DNA from: Capillidium heterosporum
Lineage: Eukaryota > Entomophthoromycota > Entomophthoromycetes > Entomophthorales > Capillidiaceae
Length of the DNA stretch: 64,000 nt
Direction of reading: 5' to 3'
NCBI GenBank assembly: GCA_016630905.1
Contig: WBMQ01000013.1
Location: forward strand, 868,001 to 932,000
The notes beneath the pieces were generated by a model. The model was not told the DNA's origin, did not search any database, and saw only the letters and a program-made list of their open reading frames with translations. Positions within the stretch are counted from its first letter, which is position 1. The number at the start of each line of letters is the position of its first letter. Positions 22,010 to 33,720 of this stretch are shown here, piece by piece. Position numbers and translations under genes: made by a program.

Positions 22010-22996
22010 GGCTACAAAGATTTTATAAAATATGTTTTGGGAAAATGGCTTTGTGCGTTATTTATACTTGAAGGATGTAGTACAAATATAGGTTTTTACT
22101 AATAACTTATTTTTAGCTAGAGGATTTCATTGCATGTAGGCGACGATATCATAACTGATTATATCAAATTTATGCTTAGTCTACTTTTCATAATACGCCG
22201 CAAGGCTTGGCTCAGCATGGTTTCTTACACCGCCTAAAGCTTTTACGTCGTCATAGACTTATTTTTAGCTTTTATCTAAGGTGAATTGCTAAACTTAGAT
22301 TTTTGTGTTTAGTATTTAAAGTTGTCTAGGTAACTTTGATCGGAAGGAAATTAGCCCTTTTGTTGTAGTTACACTATATACTTGATTGGGTTTTAGGGTT
22401 GAGGTAAGTGGCTTTTAGATGTGTATAGTATGGAAGATTGTCGTTTCTTTTGAAGAGTGGGGTCAGCTGAGTGCTTTAGATCGATTTGAAAGAAGGTTGG
22501 ATTGGGTTGAACTTCAATGGTACCTCCGTCACCATACAATCTAGTTTAATTTCAATATCTATATTGAAACAAAAGTGAACGAATATAATATAAAAATAGT
22601 TGACCAGCCAACTTCATCTATTTATAGTGTAGTAGTTTCACCATTGATGAGTCCTATCGCTTCAAATTGTACACCTCCTTTACAGCTGATCTTCATCTCA
22701 TTCCAAACCTTTTATATAACAATATACTTGAAATTATATACTTTGAGAATCCAAAAGGTATACACTAGTCAAGTCAGCCGTAGAAGGCCAATATTGTAAA
22801 GCTTTATAGTTTCTTTTGAAAAGCCAGTTCAGCTTTTGGACTTTGCTATCAACTCTATTCAAATCGGAATCAAGAAACTTTTGTATTGGTTGAACCAATC
22901 ATACTTGTGGCGAAACTAGAAATGACAAAATTCCATCCCAAGAAAACAAAATTCTACTGCTTATCAACCTGTTGAACCAAACTCATTTACAAATAG
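22010..22996. other. Gene-free spacer between divergent genes
   Basis: About 990 bp with no supported gene; ORF 22575-22799 has a non-ATG start and no coding character. It carries the promoters of both flanking genes. Confidence 0.4.
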
Positions 22997-23932
22997 ATGA
23001 GTACCGAAGTAATCGACTTGACCCAGTCACCAAAGTTGCGTGGCCAAAGTCATCAAAATGGCACCATTGAGCCAGATATTCCAACTATTGACTTAACCGG
23101 CCTACCAACTTCCTCAACCTCAAATCGCAATCTTCCAACCTCCAAACGAAAAGAAGCCTCCACTCAGCATCTCCCATCAGCCAAGCGAAAAGAAACTTTC
23201 ACCTGCCCCATTTGTACCGAAATTAAAGTCAAATTTGGTCTACTGGATCAATGCTCTCATACTTTCTGCTTCGAATGCATTACCAACTGGCAACAAACCA
23301 ACGCTCGAAAGCTTAACATAAAAGGGGCGGTAAGTTGTCCCCTATGCCGTAAAATCAGTACTTTAGTTTGCCTATCTTCTAGAAGTTATGTCAATGATAC
23401 TGAAGGTAGGAAAAGGAAATTAGATAGATATTTGAAGTACTTGGAGGAAGAACCGGAAGCTGATCCACGACGTAGAGAAGTTAGTACCACTTCTTCAAGG
23501 AGTCCCCGACCCATGGTAAGAGAACCTAGCTTACATCCAAGATATAGTGAGGAGATTGACGCTACTTCCTCAAGCAACTTCCGACTTGGGATAGGAGCGC
23601 TTGATTTCGTCCCAAGGCGTAGAGAAGGAATTGTAAATCCTTTTCGGCTCGGGACAGCCAATTTCCAGCCCTTTTTCGATCCAGGACACTGGGTTGAGGT
23701 AGGGAGACCTTCTCTATTTGGGACACTTTCCCCACATGGAATACCTTCGCTGTTCGAGACAGCGAATTACACTCTAGCCCCTAGTTCGGTGAGTCTCAGT
23801 ACAAGACTACCTAGTAATTATACGACTGGCACCAATAGAAGCCATGCCCATTCCATACATGTAAGAAGGCGGAGACCGTCTCAACTTTCGGTATCTCAAC
23901 CTGACATCCGATCTACCAATAGCCCCCATTAG
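22997..23932 (+). CDS. RING-finger E3 ligase with two SUMO-interaction-like motifs
   Basis: Single exon, 311 aa. Two short motifs, EVIDLTQ (residues 4-10) and TIDLTG (about 30-35), match the hydrophobic-D-L-T core of SUMO-interacting motifs. A C3HC4 RING follows with ligands C70, C73, C86, H88, C91, C94, C114 and C117. The loop between the last two pairs is about 10 residues longer than usual. The C-terminal 190 residues are Arg/Ser/Pro-rich and probably disordered. RING plus N-terminal VIDLT-type motifs is the layout of SUMO-targeted ubiquitin ligases (RNF4, Slx8/Rfp) and of TOPORS-like proteins. The RING is certain; the SUMO link is inference. Confidence 0.85.
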   Translation: MSTEVIDLTQSPKLRGQSHQNGTIEPDIPTIDLTGLPTSSTSNRNLPTSKRKEASTQHLPSAKRKETFTCPICTEIKVKFGLLDQCSHTFCFECITNWQQTNARKLNIKGAVSCPLCRKISTLVCLSSRSYVNDTEGRKRKLDRYLKYLEEEPEADPRRREVSTTSSRSPRPMVREPSLHPRYSEEIDATSSSNFRLGIGALDFVPRRREGIVNPFRLGTANFQPFFDPGHWVEVGRPSLFGTLSPHGIPSLFETANYTLAPSSVSLSTRLPSNYTTGTNRSHAHSIHVRRRRPSQLSVSQPDIRSTNSPH

Positions 23933-25258
23933 GATCTAAAACAACCTTTGTACTTATCACAACTATCTTTAATAATTCAACCATATGTTCTAGCTGACTC
24001 ACCTTCTCATATCTCTTCATCCATCCAATTTTCATGGGTACAAGTGAAGGAATAATAGTAGCCGAAATATTTGAAACTATACTACATAAAACTAGGACTT
24101 TTTCTTTTCAATTTATTCTCTACCAACTTTGACGAAGTAAACTCAGGTAAGGAGATGCATGAGTTTTGGTGCTGGCTTTTGAGTACTAGGAACTTAAACG
24201 ATAGTTTTACAAAGGTAATGTTATATTTTATTACTTACTTTCATTCAATTAAACACTCAATCAAATCTATTATTTAACAAAGGAAATATATACTGAATAC
24301 TAGAATGCTTAGATTTACTCCAAATTTTAGTGTTAAATATATAGTTGTTGATGCACTTTGTGAATCGATATATAATATCCCCCAGATTGGTAGAATTTAC
24401 ATGATTTTACTACCTATAGTGATCTTTTGTGTTAGTTTTGGATTAAAGGAACCTGTATAGGACTGAAAATTTTGATATGTAGGTGAAACTTTTGGCAATA
24501 TGAGGAAGAGCTGCCAAAATTAAAGCTTTTGCCACTATAACTGCTCAAAAAATCAAATAGATCCGGCAGATAAAGCTTCAATAGTTTGCACATTTACTTG
24601 ATTTCAAACTAGGCAAGCTAAACTACTTGATAGTTCAATGTGCATCAATGTTCACTATCGACTGACGCTACAAAGCCTTTTTGCTAATATCCACCGACAG
24701 CTGTTTAGCTTATAGATACCAAGTCTAAATTAAGTTTTGCATCTAATGCTATGTTAACAACCTGCTTAGTTATGAATGCTAAATACTTTTTGAAAGCTTC
24801 ACTACTAATACTAAAGTTTTTGCTCCAGCACTTAATATGTTAATATAAGGAAAAATGAAGTTTATTTGTGCCAAGTATATTACCATATATATAAGTAGTA
24901 TATATACAGCTCTAAACCGCACTATCATTTTCCTATATTTAGAGTTTAAAATTGAATGCTGCATATAAGTAGCCCTATTCTATTAAGATTATCAAATTTC
25001 AACTCAATATCTGCTATACAATACTATAGGTTAGTAAATTTTGCTATTGATGGTTTAAAAGCCTATACAATTATATATTCCAGGCATCCAAAGTTAAATT
25101 CTTGAAACCAAACGAAAGTTCATTTATGATTTGAGCGAAAATAGTTCTGGATTGACTTGAACTTTTCGAAGTTTACAGCTGAAGTTTAAAAACTTTTTCT
25201 TCCAAAGTATTCTTTCAGCTTCTTCAAGAATCAATATTTTCAAAAAAAGTGCACTAAA
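23933..25258. other. Gene-free spacer
   Basis: About 1.3 kb, A+T-rich, with short ORFs (24071-24277, 24779-24964) that lack coding character. No repeats or RNA genes are recognised. Confidence 0.4.
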
Positions 25259-27583
25259 ATGATAAACAAGAAGGTCAATAACAAGAAAGGTAACCACAAT
25301 TTCATTTTGTTCCAATATATTAACCAACCCTACTGTCAAGTAGGAAAGGAGATCCATAGAAAGGTAGATAAGGAAGATATCGAATTCAAGCACAAAATAC
25401 CCAAGGAACCAGTTGAATCGAAAAAGGCATCCAAGCCAGTTACTCAAATGGAAGGAGATAGTTCGGAAGAAGAGGAGGAGGAAGATTTTTCTGATGAGGA
25501 AGGATTAGGTAGTTTGGAAAGGATTGGTGATGAACTGGACCAGATTGAAGATGGCGAAGAGGCCCAAGATGAAGGACAGGCAAGTCAATTTGAAAATTCC
25601 CAACAACCAAACAAACAAAGTAAACCATATTTTTAAAAGGTAAGAATAATATTAATTATATATTTGTATATCTCTAGGCTCAAGAGAAGCCCACCAGAAC
25701 CAAAAGATATTGAAAGCGGAACGCAGAGCCAACAAGCCCCATTTTGAACTCCTGCAAAAGACCAAGAAGCTGTGGGAGAATGTACGCACCAAGAAATTGA
25801 ACCGTAAAGAGCAGGAGGCTCTGGTTGGGGAGATAGTAGTCCTTATGGGAGATCAGATTCAGGTGGTAAGTATTCAGCTATATACAATTGTGTTTACTTT
25901 TATATGTTTTGCAGTTGGCCTTCAAGCATGACGCTTCCCGTATTGTACAAACTTGCTTGAAGTATGGGTCCGATACCCACCGAAACAAAATTGCCGAAGC
26001 TCTGAACAACAGCTTCTTGGAGCTGTCCAAGGCCAAGTACGGTAGGTTTATCGTATTGAAAATCCTAAAGTATTGGTGAGTTTATAATTAGCGGTGGTGT
26101 AGGGTACTAACTTTCATTCGATTATACAGTAAGAAGTTCAGGGCAAATATCATCCAAGAGTTCTACGGTAATGTACACAAACTTATCCGCCACAACGTAA
26201 GCAACAATCACATACCTAGTTATACTTACATCCAACTATGTAAATTAGGAGGCCAGCCAGGTTTTAGAGGAGGTGTATTCCCAATACTCTAACGCCAGTC
26301 AAAAATCCAGCTTAGTTCAGGAGTTTTACGGTCCCCAGTTTGCCCTATTTAAGGTACTTGTCAACAGCCTTTTGCTATTTACACATACTAATAAAATTTT
26401 GTAGGGCGACAATCAAAACATGAGTTTGAAGGATATTTTAGAGAAGGAGCCGTTGAAGAAATCCCAGATCCTGAAAGATCTCTCTGAAACCTTGGTCAAG
26501 GTATTGGATAAAGGCACCATCAACCACTCCATAGTTCATCACGCCCTATTGGAATACGTCACCAACGCCACCGAGACCCCACTTCAAGTAAGACTATTTT
26601 AAGAGAGCAAATTATTAACCAAACAATAGGAAATGATCGGCCTCCTTAAAGAGCTCACCGTTGAAATCCTCCACACCAAGGAGGGTGCCCAGATTACGCA
26701 GCTATGCTTATTACACGGTAGCGTCAAGGACCGTAAGGTGATGATCAAATCCTACAAGCCCTTTGTGTCTAAGATTGCCAAGGAGCAGTATGGGCATCTA
26801 GTCCTCATCCAAGCCTTCGACGTAGTAGATGATACCGTACTTTTAGAGAAGTCCATCATCGCCGAGATCGTCAAGGATTTACCCGACCTACTGGCCGACA
26901 AGTATGCCCGCAGGGTGCTAGGTTACCTTTTGGTGGGTAGATCGAAAAAGTACCTCAACCCCATCACCATCAAAGATCTGGAGGAGAACGACAAAGTGCG
27001 TCAATTGACTTCGCGCAAGGACCCTGAACTGAGAAGTAAGCAGCTGCGGGCGTCAGTGCTCAAACCCTTGATCGAATACTTCAGCAACGATCTAAGTAAG
27101 TTGATTAGAAGTCCCTTTCCCTGTCAGCTGCTCAATGACCTAGTTACGGTGGGACGTGCCTTTGATTCTGAGGCTATCGACCAGCTCGTCGACACCATCC
27201 TCAATTTGGTCAAAGAAGAGTTCGCCTCTAACAGCTACTTTAAAGATGCTGAAGCTATGGAACAGGATGAGGAACCTATAGTCTACCATATTACGGCCAA
27301 CCGTCTCATCAAATCTTTGATCACTTTCAACTACGGCGAAACTGATGTTGTCGACGCAAATTCGGCACCCTACGCCCCCAAGGTTTTGGAACTCATCAGT
27401 TCAGACATCTTACTGAATTTGGCCACTTCGCGAGCCAGTTACATCGTCCTAGCTCTGTTAGAGAACAAAGTTACCGAGTCGATGATCAAGAGTCAGTTGG
27501 TGGGACATAAGAAGGCTTTGGCTGATGTGCTGGCATCTGAAGGGGGGAACACTGGCACCAAACTGATAGTTGAAAAACTTTGA
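25259..27583 (+). CDS. PUF6: Puf6/PUM3-type pumilio protein, eight exons
   Basis: Eight exons: 25259-25289, 25344-25619, 25678-25865, 25915-26075, 26130-26196, 26249-26353, 26405-26587 and 26630-27583; 654 aa. The N-terminus is basic, then acidic (a run of Glu/Asp near residue 70, EEEEEEDFSDEE). Pumilio-like repeats follow: LAFKHDASRIVQTCLKYG, LSKAKYGRFIVLKILKYC, HTKEGAQITQLCLLHG, IAKEQYGHLVLIQAFDVV and ADKYARRVLGYLLVG. The last is the start of the CPL domain typical of PUM3/Puf6. In yeast this protein acts in 60S ribosomal subunit assembly in the nucleolus and in ASH1 mRNA repression. The first intron (54 nt) is free of stops, so its retention would keep the frame. Confidence 0.92.
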
Positions 27584-27720
27584 AGGAATTTTGGGCCGAT
27601 TTTTAAAGCCTTTCAACTTGCAAGGATGCTAGTGAAGTTTTATTAAAATTAAGATATAGACATCATTTATAAACTTGAAATGCAATTTTAAATGTAAGTT
27701 ATAAAGTTATTTTAATTTAG

Positions 27721-28155
27721 CTAGTTTTTATCCTGTGCGTCAGAGCGGAGCTTCGCCTCCTTTTCAATCTCGCTCCTACCTACATTTAGAAAACAAAAAA
27801 GTTGCTAAAAGGTACCTTATCTGAGATAGGAATACCGATTCCGATTCCTTAGGGATGTTGTCTTCCCAAGCTTCTTCGAACAAGTTGTTGAGGTACTCAA
27901 CTGGTACACCTTCCCACACTATCAAAATTTAAAAAAGTTAGCTAAATTAATAAAGGTGGCTTTACATCCACTATCCACATATTTTAAAATTTGATCGTCG
28001 TCCAAACTGTCTACTTTCTCCAACTCTTCATAACCTTCTAGCAAATCTTTTAATACTTGGTCATGTTCTTGGTTTTGGTCTTCCGATATAGAGATGGCGT
28101 TCATACTGTTCGTCATCTGTCGAACCTTCTTCGGTTGTAAGTTGTTGGAGGCCAT
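27721..28155 (-). CDS. Small acidic protein of unknown function, three exons
   Basis: Exons 28155-27966, 27918-27816 and 27775-27721 join across 47 and 40 nt GT-AG introns. The product is about 115 aa and acidic, with a helical middle (LLEGYEELEKVDSLDDDQILKYVDSG) and a second helical part (WEGVPVEYLNNLFEEAWEDNIPKE). It has no signal peptide, cysteine pattern or membrane segment. It converges on Puf6 with only about 140 bp between the stops. Both intron phases preserve a uniform acidic composition, which supports the model. The family is not recognised. Confidence 0.7.
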
Positions 28156-29169
28156 TTTCCTGTGTGTTAATTTGGTGGATGGGAATATTGATAAAAAGCT
28201 TAGGTTGGATTTTAGTTAGGTATCCTTTGAAAGTGGGAATAAAATGACATAGTTGAAAGTTTTACCCTGACTTTGATAAAAATTGTAAAGGTTTATTGGT
28301 TGGCCTATCGTCCAGGTTTTTTAAAAATCTTTAGGTTGATGAGATATATATCTGACTTTGAATATCTATATACTACTGTCCATTTAAAGATCGTATGGTT
28401 TATATAGAACTTACATAGAGAAAAATAACTTTCCTAATCTTTATATACTTATACATCGAAAATTTCCAAGAATACGGTTAAAGATACTTAATAGCTCCAG
28501 TTGAAGAGCAATTAACCTGCAATGGATTGATAAAGTGAAGATATCATTGAAATATATTCTTTGAATGCATATCAAAGTTTTTAAAGTAATCATCACTTAG
28601 GATTAGCAGTTTGTTAGCATATTCATAGTGTTATCAAAGAACTTGAATTTACTATACAATTTTCAGAAGGCGATAAGTTGCTTGAGTTAACTGACATAAT
28701 GGAAAATACTTGTAAGCTACACTTATTTCGAGGGCTTTAATAGGAGCATAATTCAGCACCATACTCCGTAACTAAATACCTGAGTCGATGTACCGTTCGG
28801 CTGTAAAAGGATATAACTGATAGTTTGTAGAGCTATAGAAACAAAAGAAACACGTACACAAAGAACTATAATAAAGAATACGGTAGGTATAGAATATTAA
28901 ATATAGAAAAGAACATGTGATTAAAACGTAGGGTAGAAGAGCATAATAGCTAGAGTACGATAGCAACAAAGTGCAAATTTACATTTACACCATATAAAAC
29001 GATAATGAATAGGATTCTAAATAAAATTATATTTAAGAAGAATGATACAAAACGTATTTGAAATGAATCTTATGATTGAATACATTCATTTCTAATAAAC
29101 TTGCCAAGTGTATGCTTAAAACGCTAGCTATCTAGATAAAGTTGAAAGTTTAATTTAAAGACTTAGCAA
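28156..29169. other. Gene-free spacer
   Basis: About 1 kb, A+T-rich. ORF 28772-28969 on the minus strand is Tyr/Leu/Ser-biased with no domain. No other feature is supported. Confidence 0.4.
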
Positions 29170-29579
29170 TTAAACGGCATCGCTTCTCAAGGTGATGTAC
29201 TCTACGGCATCCTTAATAGATTTGATTTCATCGGCATCGTGGTCGGGTATCTCAATGGAGAACTCCTCTTCGACGGCCATAACAACTTCAACGACATCTA
29301 AGGAGTCCAACTTCAAATCTTTGATGAAAGCAGCATCGGGGGTCAACTAATATTTCACCTTTAGTTCAATTTAAAAGGGCTCAAAATTAAAATTACCTTG
29401 GTACGGTCAACTTTCTCGTAGTTGGAAAGTAGTTCGAAAATACGTTCCTGAATGACGGGCTTAGTTAAACCAGCGGCATCACCGTAGAATCTAATGGGGG
29501 TAGCCGATCGGATGGCGGCAGCTTGGAATAGTTGACCACGTAAGGTGGGGACGAACTTGGCGAGACGTAGTAAAGTCAT
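29170..29579 (-). CDS. ACP1: Mitochondrial acyl carrier protein, two exons
   Basis: Exon 1 (29579-29397) and exon 2 (29346-29170) join across a 50 nt GT-AG intron. The N-terminus ([33 protein letters not shown]) is a clear mitochondrial presequence. The domain has [19 protein letters not shown] | [27 protein letters not shown], where the Ser of DSLD carries 4'-phosphopantetheine, and ends in [19 protein letters not shown]. It carries acyl chains in mitochondrial fatty-acid synthesis, which feeds lipoate, and is a subunit of complex I and of the Fe-S cluster assembly core. Length (about 119 aa) is normal. Confidence 0.95.
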
Positions 29580-30171
29580 TTCGAATGTAGGGAAAGCTTG
29601 GGAGACGTAAAGTTTAGGAGCTCGAAGTTAAAAACTTTTGATTTAGGGCTGACCAATGGGAACTTTGTCAGTATCTCAACAATCGATCTAATCTTGGATT
29701 TTTGTAAGCAACAATTTGGATTGGGGTTTACCAAATGAGCCAATAAAATAAATCAAGGTAGTAGTGTAAGAGGATCTATTGGCCATTTTGAGGATGCAGA
29801 TGCGGATGCACCCTTGTGGGTAGATGATATTTGAAAGCAGGAAAGTGATAAGGAGATATATTTGCCGCTCTGTTTGGATGAAATGGGCCTATCTTTTAAA
29901 AGCTCAATTGTAACTAGATGCCAGTTTTATTTAAACACAATCTTAACTTGAAGAAAGTGCAATGTGCTTGATTTTGAAGCTTCTACTCAGCCCAAGTATT
30001 ATCAAAGCGGATAAACCACTCGCCAACTCAACATGCTATTTGTTCACTATCTCTACTATCAGCTAATATTTCCGGAAATCGATAAACAAATATCCAAATC
30101 TCCTAAACTTAGAATTCCCAACCTCAACCACTTATTCGAACTTCTCAACCTACAAACCAAAGCTAATCAAG
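29580..30171. other. Shared upstream region of ACP and Vti1 genes
   Basis: About 590 bp between divergent starts, so it should contain both promoters. No obvious common element was seen. ORF 30033-30320 is in a third frame over the Vti1 start and is a shadow. Confidence 0.4.
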
Positions 30172-31146
30172 ATGATGAATTCGGAACCCGCTGGACCCGA
30201 CATGTTCGACTCCTACGCCCAGGAGTTCCAAGTGCTACTCAAGTCTCTCACCAAAAAAATAAATGTTCGATATCCAATCTTCTCAAGGCGGTAAATCTAT
30301 TTCCAGCTTTAAAAAACTAAATAAAATGTAGAGGTCCGTAAAGCACTTTTACGTCAAGCAGAACGGGAGTTCGAAGAGGGAGAAGAAATAGTAAATTTAT
30401 TTAACAAATTGATCCTAATTTTTTGTTGTAGCTATCCCAACTTGACATGGAGTTGAACCATCTACCTAAAGGTAACCGCGCAAACTTAGCAATAAAAGTC
30501 AAGGACCTTCGAGCCAACTTAACCAACTTGAAGCGGGACTTTGTAATTTTATTTTTCAGCTAAACTTTATTGACTTTCAATATAATAGAAACGTTGTCAA
30601 GCCCAACTTTCGGCTGCTGATCGCGACGAACTTCTATTGGGAGGCAGAGGTAGTGTAGGTAAAGATGCTTCACAACATGACCAACGTAGTAAGCTGTTGA
30701 CTTCGACTGAACGTCTCAATCAGTCAGGGGCTCGCTTAGATAACTCGCATAGGTTGGCTTTAGAGACGGGTAACTATTTTTTAAAATTAGTTCTTATTGA
30801 GCAACCAACTTCTTGTTAAATAGAACAGCTGGGTGCAGGCATCTTGACCGACTTGAGAGCGCAACGGGAGCAGATTGTCAATACTAGAAATACGGTACCT
30901 TTAATCACCCTTTCTTATTTTAAAACTTTTATCTAGTTACGTGAAGCTGACAGTCATGTCGACGAAGCGCAGCGTACTTTACGAGAGATGGCAAGAAGGT
31001 AATTTTACATCTTATATTCAACTTACTTAATGCAAGGTTACGCTTCCCTTGGTTCTAGAATGATGGCCAACCGAGCTATGGGGATCGCCATGGTCATTCT
31101 CCTGATTGCCCTCATTCTACTTATTATTTACTTCCGCTCCGGTTAA
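30172..31146 (+). CDS. VTI1: Vti1-type Qb-SNARE with a +1 frame change in exon 1
   Basis: Start at ATG 30172, or at 30202 (MFDSYAQEFQVLLKSL). Exon 1 ends at 30290; further introns follow at 30291-30331 (41 nt) and four more places, all GT-AG. The parts read: EVRKALLRQAEREFEEGEEI, LSQLDMELNHLPKGNRANLA, the SNARE motif (QLGAGILTDLRAQREQIVNTR, then LREADSHVDEAQRTLREMARR) and a C-terminal anchor (AMGIAMVILLIALILLIIY). Vti1 serves Golgi-endosome-vacuole fusion. Exon 1 begins in one frame (LTKKIN) but must end in the +1 frame (DIQSSQG, then E) to reach exon 2 in phase; no GT-AG intron accounts for the change. See findings. Confidence 0.85.
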
Positions 31147-31943
31147 TCTTCACCATATGAGTTACCTTAGCGTAGAAGCAAGTTTCCAAATTTCTAGTTT
31201 AATATCATACTTCCAACCTCTTTCTAATCTGAACGACTATTAAATATATTTCTACAAGTAGAATGAATTTGATGACATATGGGTTTATTTGGAAAATCAA
31301 CGTTAGTGCCTTGGATAGACTGTAGATGTTGATTGTGTCCAAATTTTTTACTTATGATTCATCTTTTACATGTTTAAGCAGCTCTGCTATAAGAACTGCA
31401 TATATATTATTAAAATATAGTTGACCTTTAGATGCAGTAGACTTGTTCTTTCTAGTAGATCCCCTATATATACTCTATATTAATAGGATTTTGCAACCCA
31501 TCTTTATTTTCTCCGATTAACTATCCATCCATAGATCATCAATCAGTAGTTCATTAATGCACTATACTACACTTAGCTCAAAGTCAACTGCAACTTTGTA
31601 AACTAACAGGTACCTTTTGAACTTGAGCACGTTTAGGTATATACAAAATATTTGAATACAGTGCAGGATATAGGAAGCTAAAGATCTAAACGTCCCACTG
31701 TTAGCTATAAAATGTAGATTTTGTATTTCTAACTAGCACGCCATGTCTACCTGAGATTTCCAACTACAAACTCAACCTCAAACCTATTAGCTTAATGGCT
31801 CATATTGATAATGATATACCAAAAGATCACTTGGGCTCCATCAAAAACTTCACTTATCAATTGATGCCTGCTATAGTTGCAAAAACTCACAACACTTTAT
31901 TCAAAACTCTTTATTTACAAATGCGAAATTGAGATAAAACCAA
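31147..31943. other. Gene-free spacer
   Basis: About 800 bp between convergent genes, A+T-rich, without recognisable features. Confidence 0.4.
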
Positions 31944-32397
31944 TTAAAGTTTGGATCTGTAAATGGAAGCCAGCATCCGAACTGCCTTGGAACCCAACTT
32001 TGTATCACCTTTGAGTCCAACTTTCCCAGATGTGAAGACTTGCTGGCCTAGATGTAAAGTAAATTAACAAATCGCTTAAGTTGACAAAACAAGATAACGT
32101 ATATAAAATAATAAACTTACTATCGAGATGACCCCGGCTTACCAAGAGGAAAGTACAGTCATCCATGGTAGCTATAAGGTCAGGTTCTGTCTCAAGCCTG
32201 CCAAGCTGTATTTCACCTTTGTCTTTAAGGTCCAGGGTCCAGGTCTGCACCTTGCCGTCGGCCACTAAATCGAGTTGAATAACTCCTTTTACTGTTTCGA
32301 CTTTAGCCTGACGCTCATGTTCGGGTAAAGACTTCAACCAGGCATCTATCTGCTCTAATTCTTGGCTTGATTCATACCCTTTAAATTTGATGGACAT
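31944..32397 (-). CDS. SCP2 sterol-carrier domain protein, peroxisomal (PTS1 SKL)
   Basis: Exon 1 (32397-32121) and exon 2 (32047-31944) join across a 73 nt GT-AG intron; about 126 aa. The protein is a stand-alone SCP2 domain: LEQIDAWLKSLPEHERQAKV, GVIQLDLVADGKVQTWTLDLKDKGEIQLG, DLIATMDDCTF and GKVGLKGDTKLGSKAVRMLASIY. It ends in -RSKL, a strong type-1 peroxisomal signal. SCP2 domains bind fatty acyl-CoAs, sterols and other lipids and support peroxisomal beta-oxidation. It is a close paralogue of the genes at 36214-36669 and 48512-48967; the intron sits at the same place and phase in all three. A TATA element followed by GGCGCC lies upstream. Confidence 0.93.
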
Positions 32398-32436
32398 GTT
32401 GCTGAGATTCGTGAAGTGATAAAAGGTACTTGTAGT

Positions 32437-32458
32437 CAGCTTTTAGGCGCCTTTATAA
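32437..32458 (-). promoter_or_regulatory. TATA-type core promoter of the SCP2 gene at 32397
   Basis: On the minus strand the sequence reads TATAAAGGCGCCTAAAAGCT, about 60 bp before the ATG. The SCP2 paralogue at 36214 has TATAAAAGCGCCCAAAAGCT at the matching distance. The shared block extends past the TATA box, so it is more than a generic A+T motif. Confidence 0.55.
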
Positions 32459-33400
32459 TACGCTTTCAAATGTGACTGAATTCGGATTAGCTGACGTTTG
32501 GTAAAAAGATAATTCTCAAAAGGACGAATTAAAGGTATTACTGGGTGAAAAAAATGCATATTTATTAGTTTATTTTAGAGTACATAGATATTGGGGTGAA
32601 GTTTCACGTAGCTGAAGCTTGGATATGACAAGCTGCCTTTTAATCAAATTAAGAATTCTTATAGCGAGTGTAGATTTACTCCCAATTACATATTACTTTA
32701 TATATATTACAAGCAGATAAAAGTATACATTGTTGTGCCCAATGACTAGCAACATAAGAAAATTAATACTATGTATATGTTGAAAGAAGTGTATGTAATT
32801 TTAAATGTTTTAGGTAGAATGTTCTAAATGCTTTCATTAAAAGTCCCAAGGCTTTACAGAATATTCTAAATATATTGGAATTACATTTATACTTTATACA
32901 TATGATGAAAATCAATTGGTAGTAAATTTTTTCAAAAATTAACTTCTATCGGAGCCTTGAGAATATAGCTAACTATATATATTGTCCTTAATTAGTCTTG
33001 TTCAAGTATTCATCTTCGAGGTAAAGGTCCTTAACAACGTCTCAGCGCTGCTTCTACCTATACCTTACTAGCCAAGAATCTAACCCCAACCTTCACCTCA
33101 AAATCAAGTAAATTTCTTACGCAGGACTTCAAAATAAGCCTAATCAATGAAGTTACCACTCTTAAGCTGTTCTACTTGACGGACCCTTCAGAAACTTCCT
33201 TCCACCCATCCGTGGTGCCCACGATCCTTAGTCACGAGGAACAACTTCACCTAGCAGCCAAGTTTCTCAGCCTAAAAATAGAAAATTCCCATCTACCTCT
33301 GAGGTACAAAATTTCCGATTTGATCCCCCACGTTTTCTCAAGAATTGGGTTACCGTTAAAGTATAAGTCTATTATTAGGTCGCTACCAAGCCATAAAGTT
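32459..33400. other. Spacer with a doubtful plus-strand ORF
   Basis: A plus-strand frame is open from about 33128 to 33418 (NEVTTLKLFYLTDPSETSF ... LPLRYKISDLIPHVF) but has no ATG start. A CTTACGCAG acceptor-like site stands just before it, so it could be a last exon, but no first exon could be found. Its 3' end overlaps the minus-strand model that follows. Confidence 0.25.
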
Positions 33401-33720
33401 TCAAGCAAAGGGAAATGATCCTGGTAGGAAGCCACTAATGTTGGTTTGGAGCTATAGTTGTGTGATTTGAAGGCCGGTTAGCTGGGAATTGACTATTTAA
33501 CTTGAAGAAATCTTACCGATATTTTGAAATATGAGTGTAAGTCAAGAAAGATAGCAATATTTTTAAGAGTTTTTATAAGCTGAGCACTCCAACAGGACAT
33601 ACTCTCGATAGGACAGGTCAACACTGACAAGATACGTTGGAAAATTGACTGTTTCATATAGTCAAATGGGTCTATAGAACCCACTACCTTCCAACTAATA
33701 GAACTGACAACCCCTTCAAA
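33401..33720 (-). other. Possible spliced small gene or gene fragment
   Basis: A minus-strand exon-like frame, STFEGVVSSISWKVVGSIDP ... MKQSIFQRILSVLTCPIE ... LDLHSYFKIS, ends at a GTAAGA donor. An intron with a CTAAC branch and CTATAG acceptor follows, then a short exon (LQTNISGFLPGSFPFA) with a stop at 33401. An acceptor-like GTATTAG precedes the first part, but the upstream frame is closed. No family is recognised; this may be a decayed gene. Confidence 0.25.

Noticed and set aside
25290-25343. Reading through the first Puf6 intron as coding
   Set aside because: It is stop-free and a multiple of three, but has good splice signals and an unlikely hydrophobic insertion (NFILFQYINQPYC) in a basic, disordered N-terminus. 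Left as an intron.
30033-30320. 95-codon ORF upstream of and over the Vti1 start
   Set aside because: Different frame from the SNARE, no domain; a shadow of exon 1.
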